Below are positions 1 to 9,100 of a DNA stretch of 17,850 bases, piece after piece. The notes beneath the pieces were generated by a model. The model did not search any database, was not told the origin of the DNA, and saw only the letters and a program-made list of their open reading frames with translations. Position numbers and translations under genes: made by a program. The DNA is from CAISDA01 sp050258555. Its GTDB lineage: Bacteria; Bacteroidota; Ignavibacteria; UBA10030; UBA8401. How positions within the stretch are numbered: the first letter of the stretch is position 1; the number at the start of each line of letters is the position of its first letter. The stretch covers positions 1 to 17,850 of the forward strand of contig JBLMZA010000096.1 of assembly GCA_050258555.1 (NCBI GenBank). Reading direction: 5' to 3'.

Positions 1-954
1 CTTCGCCTTCGGATAGAGCGGACGGACTTCATCGATGATCGCTTCGAGCATCTTTTTCTGCTCGAGAAGCCCTTCATCCTTAAAATCGCGCAGAAGGAAG
101 CTGAGCGTCGTTTCGGCTTCCTCGCCCTTGATCGTATGCGGATGGATGTAGGGCTCGTAGCCTTCCGTCGTCTCGGGCGCCATATGCTTCGGCAGGCGCA
201 CGATGATCTCGGCCATGGCGCGCATCGAGTTGACCATGATGTCCTTGGCCGAGCCCGGATGGATGTTGCGCCCGTGGACGGTGATCGTCGCCGAATCGGC
301 GCTGAAGGTTTCCTTGTTCAATTCTCCCGGCGTGTCGCCGTCGACGGTGTAGGCGAACTGAGCGCCGAATTTTTTCACATCGAAGTACTGCGTGCCCGCG
401 CCCACTTCCTCATCGGGCGTGAATGCCACGCGGATATCGCCGTGTTTGATCGACGGCGTATTGAGCAGCGTCTGCACGGCTGTCATGATGATCGCGATGC
501 CGGCCTTGTCGTCGGCGCCCAGAAGCGTCGTGCCGTCGGTCGTGATGATCGTCTTGCCGATATTCTTCTTCAGCTCGGGATTTTCCGCCTCCGTGATCAC
601 CACCGAGGGATCGCCCGAAAGCACGATATCGCCGCCCTGATAGGACTGGATCACGTTCGGCTTCACATTGGCGCCGCTGGCAGACGGGCTCGTATCGACA
701 TGGGCGATGAGCCCGATCACCGGGGTTTTGCCGTAGGCCGGATCATCCTGCGGAATGTTCGAGGGAAGCGTCGCGGTGACGTATCCGTATTTGTCGATCG
801 CGGCATCGGCAAGCTTCAGTTCCTTCAACTCTTCCACAAGAAGGTTCAGAAGATCGAACTGCTTTGCCGTGCTCGGGTAGCTCGTCGAATTCTCATCCGA
901 CTGCGTATCGATCTTCACGTACCGGAGGAACCGGTCGAGAACGGTCTGGTTCAT
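1..954 (-). CDS. pepT: Peptidase T (tripeptide aminopeptidase, M20B), 3' end cut by window edge
   Basis: Cytosolic dinuclear-zinc aminopeptidase that removes the N-terminal residue of tripeptides. The first 318 codons are visible and open to the window edge; the family is about 410 residues, so roughly the last 90 are missing. M20 motifs seen: HVDTSP (H85, D87), GADDKAG (D148), DEEVG (E182/E183), YTVDGD (D205) and the dimerisation-domain segment NIHPGSAKD around residue 230. The N-terminus MNQTVLDRFLRYVKIDTQSDE is typical of PepT. The start at 954 is preceded by AAGGA nine bases upstream. It lies 105 bases downstream of the exonuclease III gene on the same strand and may be cotranscribed with it. 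Product identity is secure from the motif set; nothing looks broken in the visible part. Confidence 0.95.
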   Translation of the reverse strand, partial: MNQTVLDRFLRYVKIDTQSDENSTSYPSTAKQFDLLNLLVEELKELKLADAAIDKYGYVTATLPSNIPQDDPAYGKTPVIGLIAHVDTSPSASGANVKPNVIQSYQGGDIVLSGDPSVVITEAENPELKKNIGKTIITTDGTTLLGADDKAGIAIIMTAVQTLLNTPSIKHGDIRVAFTPDEEVGAGTQYFDVKKFGAQFAYTVDGDTPGELNKETFSADSATITVHGRNIHPGSAKDIMVNSMRAMAEIIVRLPKHMAPETTEGYEPYIHPHTIKGEEAETTLSFLLRDFKDEGLLEQKKMLEAIIDEVRPLYPKAK

Positions 955-1059
955 ACTCAATAGTCCTTTTTTCGATGTGTGTCTCAGCGCTTTGGAAGCG
1001 GAGGGAATGTAAAGAAAATTTTCGTTTATTTCTACGCAACATAGGCAAATAATTGCACT

Positions 1060-1845
1060 TTATGAAGCATTATTTTGCAAATCCACTTCCACGACGATCG
1101 GGCAGTGATCCGAATGGACGGCATCGGGCAGGATCGACGCATGGCGCAGCCGGCCTTCCATCCCGGAAGTGACGAGGTGATAATCGATGCGCCATCCGAT
1201 ATTGCGCGCGCGGGCGTTCGCTCTGAACGTCCACCAGGAATAATGTCCCGCTTCCTTCGTGAAATGCCGGAATGAGTCGATGAAGCCCGCCTCGAGGAAC
1301 ATCGTGAGCCAGGCACGCTCTTCGGGCAGGAAGCCGGAATTCTTCTCGTTGGCCTTCGCATGTTTGATGTCGCTTTCCGTATGCGCGATATTCCAGTCGC
1401 CCGAGATCACCAGATGCGGACGCGTCTTGCGCAGTTCGGTGATATACTCGTGGAAGAATTCCATGAACCGGTATTTGAATTCCTGGCGGAGCTCACCCGA
1501 TGTGCCCGAGGGCATGTAGAGACTGATCACCGAGACGTCGCCGAAATCGGCGCGAAGGATCCGGCCTTCATCGTCATAGAGCGCGTTGCCGCATCCGACT
1601 TCGACATGATCGGGAGGGATCTTCGAGAGAATGGCCACGCCCGAGTATCCGCGCTTTCTGGCCGGATGCCAGTAATGATAGGGATACCCCGCCTCCTCGA
1701 AGAGCTTCAGATTGAGCTGGCCCGGTTCGGCCTTGATCTCCTGCAGGCAGACGATATCGGGCGAGACGCTCTGCAGCCAGTCGATCCATCCTTTGGAGAT
1801 CGCGCTGCGTATGCCGTTCACGTTATAGGAAATGATGACTGCCAT
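1060..1845 (-). CDS. xth: Exodeoxyribonuclease III (AP endonuclease, Xth/ExoA family)
   Basis: Base-excision-repair enzyme that incises at abasic sites and has 3'-5' exonuclease and 3'-phosphodiesterase activity; cytoplasmic, Mg-dependent. The 261 residues match the usual family length. Family residues visible: N8 (SYNVNGIRS), E36 (LQEIKA), Y110 (SLYMPSG), D150 and N152 (GDWNIAH), D221 (WRIDYHL), and the C-terminal SDHCP motif with D246/H247. The frame is open further upstream to 1899, but the start at 1845 is preferred: MAVIISYN is the conserved first beta strand, and GAAAGAGG precedes this ATG at good spacing. It is divergent from the pectate lyase gene; the 170-base gap between them must hold both promoters. 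Complete and unremarkable. Confidence 0.95.
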   Translation of the reverse strand: MAVIISYNVNGIRSAISKGWIDWLQSVSPDIVCLQEIKAEPGQLNLKLFEEAGYPYHYWHPARKRGYSGVAILSKIPPDHVEVGCGNALYDDEGRILRADFGDVSVISLYMPSGTSGELRQEFKYRFMEFFHEYITELRKTRPHLVISGDWNIAHTESDIKHAKANEKNSGFLPEERAWLTMFLEAGFIDSFRHFTKEAGHYSWWTFRANARARNIGWRIDYHLVTSGMEGRLRHASILPDAVHSDHCPIVVEVDLQNNAS

Positions 1846-1936
1846 ACGAATGCCTCTTTCATCAATATAGAATAGGAAAATACTAAACTTGCCGTGCAAA
1901 TGCCAGCGCCGGACTCCATGGTTGTGTTCCCATTGG

Positions 1937-1967
1937 TTGTGCCCTTGCGCTTTGTTTCGTATCTTTC
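1937..1967 (+). promoter_or_regulatory. Candidate Bacteroidota-type -33/-7 promoter for the pectate lyase gene
   Basis: TTG at 1937-1939 and TATCTTTC at 1960-1967 are separated by 20 bases. This approximates the Bacteroidota primary-sigma pattern TTTG-N19/20-TAnnTTTG, with one mismatch in the -7 element. Transcription would start about 45 bases before the ATG at 2016. The motif is short and degenerate, so it is only a candidate. Confidence 0.3.
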
Positions 1968-2015
1968 GGGAAACATCCCCTTGTCTTCACACTTTCTTCC
2001 TTACGATAACGCCTT

Positions 2016-3185
2016 ATGCACGCACTTGGCCGGCTTTTCAGACGCTCCCTGACAGCGCTCCTGTGTTCGTTCACCACATTCGGCGTTCCGCCGCTTTCAG
2101 CGCAGGAAGCGATCGACCTTTCGGGCTTCAGAGACAGCGCCCATCACTGGTACGACATCCATGACGGAGAGCATGTGATCGAGCCTCTGGAAGGAAAGCC
2201 GAAATATCCTGCCGCCGATATCGTGCACATTGCGGACAACATTCTTCTCTTCCAGAAGGACAACGGCGGCTGGGCCAAGAACTACGACATGCAGGCCGTG
2301 CTGAGTCCGGAACAGCGCGCCATCGTGCTCAAAACCAAAAAAGAAACCAATACGACATTCGATAACGGCACGACGCATTCGCAGGTGGCGTATCTGGCCG
2401 AAGCATTCCGGCGCACGAATGAGGCGCGCTACAAGGAAGGCTGCCTGCGCGGCATCGATTTCATACTGCGCGCGCAGTACGCCAACGGCGGATGGCCGCA
2501 GTTTTATCCGGAAAAGAAAGGGTATGCGCGCTTCATCACATTCAACGACGGCGCGATGATCGGCGTGATGAATGTGCTTCATCAGATCGTCCGCAACGAC
2601 GAGGCCTACCGCTTCATCGACGACATGCGCCGCAGACGGATCCGCGCCGCATTCGAGCGCGGCATCGACTGCATTCTGCGCTGCCAGATTGTCGACCGTG
2701 ACACGCTCACCGTGTGGTGCCAGCAGCATGACGAGCAAACGCTCAAGCCGCAGTCGGCGCGCACATTCGAGCCCGCCGCCATCGGCAATCAGGAAAGCGC
2801 CGAGATCGTCGAATTTCTCATGTCGATCGATCATCCCACGAGCCGCATCATCCGCTCGGTCGATGCGGCCGCGGCATGGTTCGAGCATGCGATGCTCCGC
2901 GGCATCCGCATCGATACAGTGCGGGCCCCGGAGGCGGCCTACCAGTATCATACCGTCAACTTCGACCGCATCGTCGTTTCCGATCCCGCGGCGCCGCCCT
3001 TGTGGCCGCGCTATACGGAACCGGGCACGCACCGGCCGTTGTTTTGCAACAGGGACGGAAAGACGGTGTATTCGCTTGCCGAAGTCGAGAGAGAACGCCG
3101 CACGGGATACGGCTGGTATACCGACGCCCCGAAGCGGGTGCTTGTGCGCTATGCGGCATGGAAAAAGAATCTGAATAGCCGGTAA
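2016..3185 (+). CDS. Secreted pectate lyase, polysaccharide lyase family 10-like
   Basis: Predicted to cleave de-esterified polygalacturonate by beta-elimination, normally Ca-dependent in this family, outside the cytoplasm. The 389-residue protein starts with a Sec signal peptide: basic residues R6, R9, R10, a hydrophobic stretch, and a probable cut after LSAQ near residue 30. Family-like blocks follow: KDNGGWAKNYDM (81-92), TTFDNGTTHSQVAYL (113-127), ANGGWPQFYP (156-165), RFITFNDGAM (172-181), VWCQQHDEQTLKP (233-245), ARTFEPAAI (248-256), and a C-terminal RDGKTVYSLAEVERERRTGYGWY-type block (346-368). I recognise the PL10/TIGR02474 pattern but cannot assign the catalytic arginine by alignment. 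There is no T9SS sorting domain, so it is probably periplasmic or exported by another route. There is no clear Shine-Dalgarno; the start was chosen because it gives a complete signal peptide. It is followed 6 bases later by the peptidase-fold gene, probably in one transcript. Confidence 0.88.
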   Translation: MHALGRLFRRSLTALLCSFTTFGVPPLSAQEAIDLSGFRDSAHHWYDIHDGEHVIEPLEGKPKYPAADIVHIADNILLFQKDNGGWAKNYDMQAVLSPEQRAIVLKTKKETNTTFDNGTTHSQVAYLAEAFRRTNEARYKEGCLRGIDFILRAQYANGGWPQFYPEKKGYARFITFNDGAMIGVMNVLHQIVRNDEAYRFIDDMRRRRIRAAFERGIDCILRCQIVDRDTLTVWCQQHDEQTLKPQSARTFEPAAIGNQESAEIVEFLMSIDHPTSRIIRSVDAAAAWFEHAMLRGIRIDTVRAPEAAYQYHTVNFDRIVVSDPAAPPLWPRYTEPGTHRPLFCNRDGKTVYSLAEVERERRTGYGWYTDAPKRVLVRYAAWKKNLNSR

Positions 3186-3191
3186 AAGAAC

Positions 3192-3989
3192 ATGCAGGAA
3201 ATCATCGGTTTCGAACAACAATCGACGGGCGACGGCGCCTGCGGGAAATATGCGCTTCGCCATGCTCTGCTTGTGCTGGGCATTCCGGTAAGCCAGCATG
3301 AGGCCAGCGCCGCCACGCGCGTTCCGGCCTGGAAGGCCGTGCAGCGCGGCACCAATGAAGCCGAAATCAAGCGGGGATTGAAGGAATTCGGCTGCACTCC
3401 CCATGAATATCTGGGCAGAAGCCGGCGCGCATTCACCTCTCACGTCAATGCCTGGCTGAAGCGGGGCGTGCCGCTCATCATCACGACCAATCACGACGAG
3501 CATTGGGCGGTGATCGCCGGAAGAAAATCGCGCTTCGACTATTTCTGGATCGATTCATCGGAAGCGGATGTGGTGGGCGCCTGGAAGTGGAATGACATTC
3601 TCGAATGGATCGACAACGACGTCTATTATGCCATCGCTCCCGAACCCGAGGATGAAACGCAGCTTCTGCACTCGATGGTGCCGCAGTTTGCCGAGTATGC
3701 GCCCTTGCTTGCGAAGGATGCGTCCTTGCGGCAATACTGGGGCTATTACCTGGATGACCTGCGGGGCGGCGCGCTGCCCTTTTCCGAAGGCATGACGCCG
3801 GAAGCGTTCTTCGAGACCTACCGGAAGCCGATCCTTGAGACGATCATGAATCAGTATCCGGCCGCCGACGGCGACACGCTTGCCTGGGAACTGAAGAACT
3901 ACGAGACGGTCGCCTGCGCGCACCGGCTCGTGCCTTCGCTCATCGAGCTCACGTCCGCGCTCACGCTCATTGCGGCAGGAATTGAATGA
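3192..3989 (+). CDS. C39-like cysteine peptidase-fold protein, hypothetical
   Basis: A 265-residue protein without signal peptide or membrane segment. Its N-terminal ~150 residues have the layout of a C39/papain-like domain: Q10 (possible oxyanion Gln), C17 in GDGACGKYALRHAL, H104 in NHDEHWAVIAG and D121 in FWIDSSEAD. The order Gln-Cys-His-Asp is as expected for an active cysteine protease. Residues about 150-265 (acidic, with YWGYYLDDLRGG and a helical-looking tail) match nothing I recognise. The usual C39 role is cleaving double-glycine leader peptides inside an ABC exporter, but there is no transporter or small GG-leader peptide here, so that role is not supported. It could instead be a stand-alone peptidase or transglutaminase-like protein. 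It starts 6 bases after the pectate lyase stop and ends 6 bases before the stop of the convergent propeller gene. Confidence 0.7.
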   Translation: MQEIIGFEQQSTGDGACGKYALRHALLVLGIPVSQHEASAATRVPAWKAVQRGTNEAEIKRGLKEFGCTPHEYLGRSRRAFTSHVNAWLKRGVPLIITTNHDEHWAVIAGRKSRFDYFWIDSSEADVVGAWKWNDILEWIDNDVYYAIAPEPEDETQLLHSMVPQFAEYAPLLAKDASLRQYWGYYLDDLRGGALPFSEGMTPEAFFETYRKPILETIMNQYPAADGDTLAWELKNYETVACAHRLVPSLIELTSALTLIAAGIE

Positions 3990-3995
3990 CGCGCA

Positions 3996-4949
3996 TCAGT
4001 TCACACCGCGGCAGACCAAGAGCGCATGCGGCGTGAGAATGAGCCACCGGTCCCCCGCTTGTGCCGCATCGCGAAATTCCTTCACTCCTTCTTCCGCCCC
4101 CACAATCATCTGCCGTTCAATGATGAACTTCATGCAGGAAGCCGACGGCGCATCGTCGATGACCGTTATTGCATCGGGACTCACGGCAAGGATCTCACCC
4201 GGAGCCGACGAGAGCGCTCGGATTGTCCGCGTGCTGTCGCACTGTCGCGTGAAAAGAAAATTTCCGAACTGATCGAAGAACACGATGCGCTCTCCGTCGG
4301 ACACCGCAACGCGTCCGTCCCCGGTCATGCAGAGATCCGAGGGCGCACGCAGCCGTCCTTCACCCGATGCATAGGTGCCGAACTCGCGCTCGGCGCGGAA
4401 GCGTGTCGTGAATTTGACCACGCGCATCCCGTCGGCATCGAGCGCGAAGAGTTCGCCCTGCGCGGATTCGGTCGAGGCGATGGGGCGGAATGAGCGGGCA
4501 AGGAGCTCCTGGTCGCGCGTCTGCGTTTCCTGTGCAAGAGAGGATTGGGGTCCCCGTGCGCCGATGGTCTGGACGAAGTTGAGCTCCCGGTCGAACTGCT
4601 GGATCCGGCGGTTTTTCTCGTCCGAAACGAAGACCGCCAGCGGGAATGCGGCGCTCACATCGGTCGGCGTATCGAATTCCGTCGATCCCCAGCCCCTGCC
4701 CTGCACGCGGGAGAGTTCCGTGCCGTCGATGGAAAGACGGATGCAGGCGTCGGCACCCTGATCGATCACGAATATTTCTCCGGCGGCATTGACCGAGAGG
4801 CTCGTTGCCGAGGAAAATGAGCCTATGGCATAGTCAACCGCGAGCGACACGGAAGGAATGGAATCCCGTCCTCTTTCGCCGGCCTGGAGCAGGACGGCGA
4901 AGGAAAGCATGAGAAGGGAACAAAGGGGGATGCATCGTTGGAGTCTCAT
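3996..4949 (-). CDS. Secreted NHL-type beta-propeller protein
   Basis: A 317-residue exported protein. The start at 4949 gives MRLQRCIPLC followed by a hydrophobic stretch and a probable signal-peptidase site near LLQAG (about residue 23). The frame is open to 5006, but those codons run through a strong hairpin (4961-4993), so the shorter form is preferred; neither start has a clear Shine-Dalgarno. The body has NHL/SMP-30-like strands: SLSVNAAGEIFVIDQGADACIRL, PTDVSAAFPLAVFVSDEKNRRIQQFD, GELFALDADGMRVVKF, PSDLCMTGDGRVAVSDGERIVFFDQFGN and GEILAVSPDAITVID, i.e. five or six blades. Such propellers usually bind protein or carbohydrate. It lies just downstream of the PorV-family gene and may be an accessory of that surface system (inference). 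No T9SS sorting domain is visible. Confidence 0.75.
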   Translation of the reverse strand: MRLQRCIPLCSLLMLSFAVLLQAGERGRDSIPSVSLAVDYAIGSFSSATSLSVNAAGEIFVIDQGADACIRLSIDGTELSRVQGRGWGSTEFDTPTDVSAAFPLAVFVSDEKNRRIQQFDRELNFVQTIGARGPQSSLAQETQTRDQELLARSFRPIASTESAQGELFALDADGMRVVKFTTRFRAEREFGTYASGEGRLRAPSDLCMTGDGRVAVSDGERIVFFDQFGNFLFTRQCDSTRTIRALSSAPGEILAVSPDAITVIDDAPSASCMKFIIERQMIVGAEEGVKEFRDAAQAGDRWLILTPHALLVCRGVN

Positions 4950-4960
4950 GGGTTTAAAAT

Positions 4961-4993
4961 ACAGAAGGGTTGAGTAAAACTCAACCCTTCTGT
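4961..4993 (-). terminator. Strong hairpin terminator after the PorV-family gene
   Basis: A perfect 15-base inverted repeat: ACAGAAGGGTTGAGT at 4961-4975 and its complement at 4979-4993, with a 3-base loop. Read on the minus strand it begins 37 bases after the PorV-family stop and is followed by ATTTTAAA, a short imperfect T-run. It probably ends or attenuates the receptor operon before the NHL gene, which starts 11 bases beyond the stem. Confidence 0.8.
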
Positions 4994-5030
4994 GTGTGTT
5001 GCGCATACAGCTGTTCAGGTATGCCCGCGC

Positions 5031-6095
5031 TTAGAAGCCGAGGCGCATCGAGATGATGTGGTTGGCATCCATGAACTTCAGATGACGATACGCGTAGTCG
5101 ATCATGACCGCCGTGCCGCTGACCTCATAGTTGAGGCCCGCGCCGAGCGTGAAATCATACAGATAGTCGCTCTGGTATTTCGCCTCGATGCCGGCATCTT
5201 TGAGTTCGCTGCGCTCCATGCCGGGCGAGAACTGATAGCCGCCGCGGAGGAAGAGCAGGTTGTCGAAGCCGTACTCGACGCCGACGTTGTATTCGTCATT
5301 GGTGTAGTTGTTGTTGACGAAGTCCGTCATGAGAGAGAGGCTGTGCACATCGAACTTCTTCTCGTAGGCAAGACCAATCTCGAGCGTCGCCGGCAGGTCG
5401 AATGCGGCCGCTTCGGTCGCATAGAACTGTCCGGGGCGAAGCGCGTCGTTCACGGTCGCCTGGCGAAGCAGGTTCGATCCTGTGAACGTCATGTTCGGTC
5501 CGATGTTCTTGATCGCGATGCCGAGATCGAGTCCCGGCATGCCGAGGCCGTGGTACTGCACGCCCGCGTTGAGCGCGACGCCGGAGGCCGACGTGCTCAT
5601 GATCTTCTCGGTGATGATGTTGAATGTGGCGCCGACCGAGATGCGATCGGACAGAAGGCGCGAATACGACACGCCGAGCGTCACGAATGTCGGCGAATAC
5701 ATCTCACCGGTGCCGTCCGGGAAATCCTCGGTCGTGACCGGGATATCGCCGAAGTTCAGCGATTTGATCGTGAAGCCGAGGCTGCCGAACCCGGTATTGA
5801 CGCCGAGTCCGCCGTATTCGACGTTGATGTCGCCGAAGTACGACATGTGCGAGAACATGACTTCAGCCGAGCGGTCCGTGCGTGCCAGACCGGCCGGGTT
5901 CCAGTGGACGGCATCGAGGCCCGTCGCCATCGAGACGTTCGAGCTGGCGAGCGCGATGCCGCGCGCGCCGACCGGGATGAGCAGTTCCTGCGCTCCCGCG
6001 GTGCCTTTGCGGCTCTCATTTCCTGCAAACGAGGAGAGAGTCACACCCGCCAGCAACACAAGAATCAGCGTGATGTGTCGTGTGAATTTTTGCAT
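5031..6095 (-). CDS. PorV/PorQ-family outer-membrane beta-barrel protein
   Basis: A 354-residue protein of the PorV/PorQ (UPF0164-like) family. PorV is the outer-membrane shuttle that receives T9SS substrates from the translocon; paralogues often sit beside particular surface proteins. Seen: signal peptide MQKFTRHITLILVLLAGVTLSSFA, then the family-typical N-terminal block with AQELLIPVGARGIALASS and LDAVHWNPAGLA, alternating amphipathic strands, and a terminal ISMRLGF ending in an aromatic residue as expected for a barrel. The start at 6095 is set by AGGAG eight bases before this ATG; an upstream in-frame ATG at 6116 is ignored. It is third in a minus-strand set after the receptor and the large secreted protein, 69 bases after the latter; that gap holds a small imperfect hairpin (6123-6141). 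Whether it is the general PorV or an operon-specific paralogue cannot be decided from one window. Confidence 0.85.
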   Translation of the reverse strand: MQKFTRHITLILVLLAGVTLSSFAGNESRKGTAGAQELLIPVGARGIALASSNVSMATGLDAVHWNPAGLARTDRSAEVMFSHMSYFGDINVEYGGLGVNTGFGSLGFTIKSLNFGDIPVTTEDFPDGTGEMYSPTFVTLGVSYSRLLSDRISVGATFNIITEKIMSTSASGVALNAGVQYHGLGMPGLDLGIAIKNIGPNMTFTGSNLLRQATVNDALRPGQFYATEAAAFDLPATLEIGLAYEKKFDVHSLSLMTDFVNNNYTNDEYNVGVEYGFDNLLFLRGGYQFSPGMERSELKDAGIEAKYQSDYLYDFTLGAGLNYEVSGTAVMIDYAYRHLKFMDANHIISMRLGF

Positions 6096-6164
6096 ATCAA
6101 AATCTCCTGTGTTCATTTTTTATTGACTCAAAGTGAGTGAACATATTCTTGAAATCGGTGGATG

Positions 6165-9100
6165 TTAGTACTTGTCGAGCTGCTGAACCTCAGGAATGAT
6201 CGCAAGCTTCACGATCTTCGTGCCGAGTTCGCCCATGTCGATGTAGACGACATACATACCGGCGGCGACCGGGAGTCCTGATTCGTTCTTCAGATCCCAG
6301 TTCAGGAACTGCGCGGGATCGTTCTTCATCAGCGTCCGGACGCGCACGCCTGCAAGGTTGAGGATGTTGAGTGTCGCTTTTGCAGGCAGATGGTTGAACG
6401 TGACGAACCGACTGTACTTGTTCGCTTCCTTCGAGTTGAATCCGAAGTACGGATTCGGGAACACATTGATCTTTTCGATGTCGACCTTGCCGTTTTCGAC
6501 CGTCGTGACGGGCGCTGTCGACGAGAATGTATAGACATCGGCCTTCGTTGCAATGTGGTTTGCCTTGAGGAGGAACTGATTGCCTGCGGCCCAAGCGCCT
6601 GCACTGCGGCGAGCCGGAGTTCCCATCCACATCATCGGGACTTCGTTATTGAGAATATCCTTCTGAAGCGCGGGATCGGGCGTCTCCTTGTAATCCACAT
6701 CGAAGATGAACCACCACTCGCGCGGTCCCGTGCCGGCCACGTTATCGACCGAGGTCAGACCGGGCCAGTATTTGCCATCGACCAGACCGCCGGCGACGTT
6801 GTTTTCCAGATGTCCGACTGCCAGGCGGCGAGCCGGCGTCACATCGACATCCCATGCCGCAAACGGGAATTTCTTCGTGAAATCCTGGAACGGATAGCCC
6901 GCCGTCTTGTTGATGATGAACGCAGCGAATTCCGGCTTTGCCGCAGCCGCTGTCGCGCCGCGCAGGTAGCGGTAGGCATACGACACGTTCGGATCGTTCG
7001 CATCGACATTGCCGTCGGCATCGGTTGCCGCGAACTTGATCAGGATGGTGTGCTGGCGGTCATACGGCACGCCGCCGGTGAACCAGTGATCGTAGGCGTT
7101 GCCCATGGCGCCCGGAAGGCTCTTGTCTTCCGTCGAGCTGGTGAAGCCTTCAAGACCGAAGCCCGTGCCGCCGGACCATGACCAGACGCGTGTTCCGGCC
7201 GGAATTTCCCAACCCTTCATGCCGGGAGGCGGTCCCTGCACCTTCAGATAGAAGCCGTCGACGCCCGCATAATCCTCGTCGCCGGTCTGGTTCTTCTGAT
7301 TCCTCAGAAGCACCTGGCCCGTAGTCGTATTGGTGAGCGACCAGACGGTCTCTCCGCCGAGCGTATCGTATGTCACTTTATAGCCGTTGCCTGTGAGACG
7401 CTTCGGATCGAGCACGATCGGCGTGACAACGCCGTCGCCCGCACCCGCTGCATGCGTGACTTTCAGCGTATCCGCTGCAGCCGCGCCGAAGCGCGTGCCG
7501 GTCGGAGCCGACTGCGGAATCACGGTCAGGATCTTCGGCGCCGATTCGATGGTTGTCGGAACGGCCTTCGGATCCGGGTTGTAGTTGTATGCCGTGACGG
7601 CGAAGTAATACTTCTGGCCGTTGACGAACGGACGGTCGTTGACATAATCGTGATCGACGACAAAATAGCGCTTCAGGCCGAGGTCGTTGCCGTTCTGCAC
7701 GGGCACCGTCACGGTCGTTCCGTACTGTTCGCTGAAGACCTGATCGGCGATCGTGTAGACGCCGTTCGTGAGGTCGTATGTCGCCAGGAGCTTCGGATTG
7801 ACGAAGCCGGCGCTCGGAAGCTGATAGACATTGTAGCCTTCGAACTTGTAGCCGAGGTCATTCTGCGATTCGGTGATCTGGAAGTTGGCAGGATTCGACC
7901 AGTCAAGGACGACTTCCTTGTCCAGTTCGCTCACCGTAACGGCAGGCTGTGCAGGCGGCTGCGCGATCTGGAAGAATGCATCGTAGGCAGACTGCGCAAG
8001 GTCATCATAATACTTCAGCAGTGCGACGCTGGCAAGACGGTTGGTTGACTGCGCTGCAATCGCGGCCACAACGACTTCCTGCGTATCGCCGGGAGCCATC
8101 GTGAACGGACCCGAGCACAGCGACATGCGGCGGTCGCCGGGAGCGGCGATCTGGCCGTCGACCCAGCCTTTGCCTGTCACGGGATCGCCCGAAAGCGTGA
8201 ACGTCGTTTTCTTTCCGGTCACGGGGTTCGTATAGGAAGCGCCCGTGCGGCCCACAAGACCGTTGAACAGATTGTACCATTCCTGGATGCCGGCGGCGCT
8301 GTTTTCGGTCGCATCGGCATAGGTGGACGAGCTGTTGACCGAGAAGTTGAAGGCCGTCATCGGCAGGTTCTTATAGCCATTGAGAACGGCGCCTTTCCAG
8401 ATCGCCTTGTCTGTGGCGACGCCTGTCTTCACGCGGGGACCCTGGAAGAAGTCGAAGCCTGCTGCCGGGGGCTGCGCGCCGAAGAAGCCGTCGTCGTTGT
8501 CGGCGTTGTAGACGAAGCCCAGGCTGCGCACGGTGTCGCAACCCACGAAGTCGTCCTGATATCCGAGCGAACCGCCGTTATCGGGATCGGCCCACTGTGC
8601 CACGAACATCGAGTCGACCGGTGCGCCCGACTTGTTGATCAGGATGTTCTTCTGGAAGATCGTATTGCCGAGCGCGCCCGTGCGGTTATAGGCCCAGATC
8701 GTGCGCTGGAATTCGATACCGATCGGCTTGGTTCTGTGGAACGCATTGGCGCGCGTCGCATCGAGATCGTTCGCCACATACCACAGGGTCTGGCTTGCAC
8801 CCGGCACACCGGGAATATCGGTGCCCGGTTCATACGTGCCGTTCTTGTTCACATCCGTAAACGGCGCGCCCTGTGCTGCCGGCCATTCGTTCCAGTCCTT
8901 TATATACAGCGCATAGAGCTGGGCTGGCGTCGTGCCTTCATAGCGCGAGAGCTTGCCCACTTCCTCTTCGAGCTGCGCCTGCACATCGGCCTGCGTTTTG
9001 CCGGGCCCGATATCCGGACGGACGCGGTAGATGCGGTATTTCGGATCGCCGGCATCGGCGGCAACCGGAGCGGTCGTCGCTGTTCCCGGGGTAATGATCG

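Noticed and set aside
2097..3503. Long minus-strand open frame (468 codons) opposite the pectate lyase and peptidase-fold genes
   Set aside because: It spans two genes with clear family motifs on the other strand, its translation is rich in Arg/Ala/His with no recognisable domain, and it is typical of antisense frames in GC-rich DNA.
3192..3989. Reading the C39-like protein as part of a bacteriocin/peptide export system
   Set aside because: No ABC transporter, no membrane segments and no small double-glycine leader peptide nearby; only the peptidase-like fold is supported.
4992..6140. Plus-strand open frame of 382 codons opposite the PorV-family gene
   Set aside because: Shadow frame: Arg/Glu/Val-rich low-complexity translation, no Shine-Dalgarno, and a clear barrel protein on the opposite strand.
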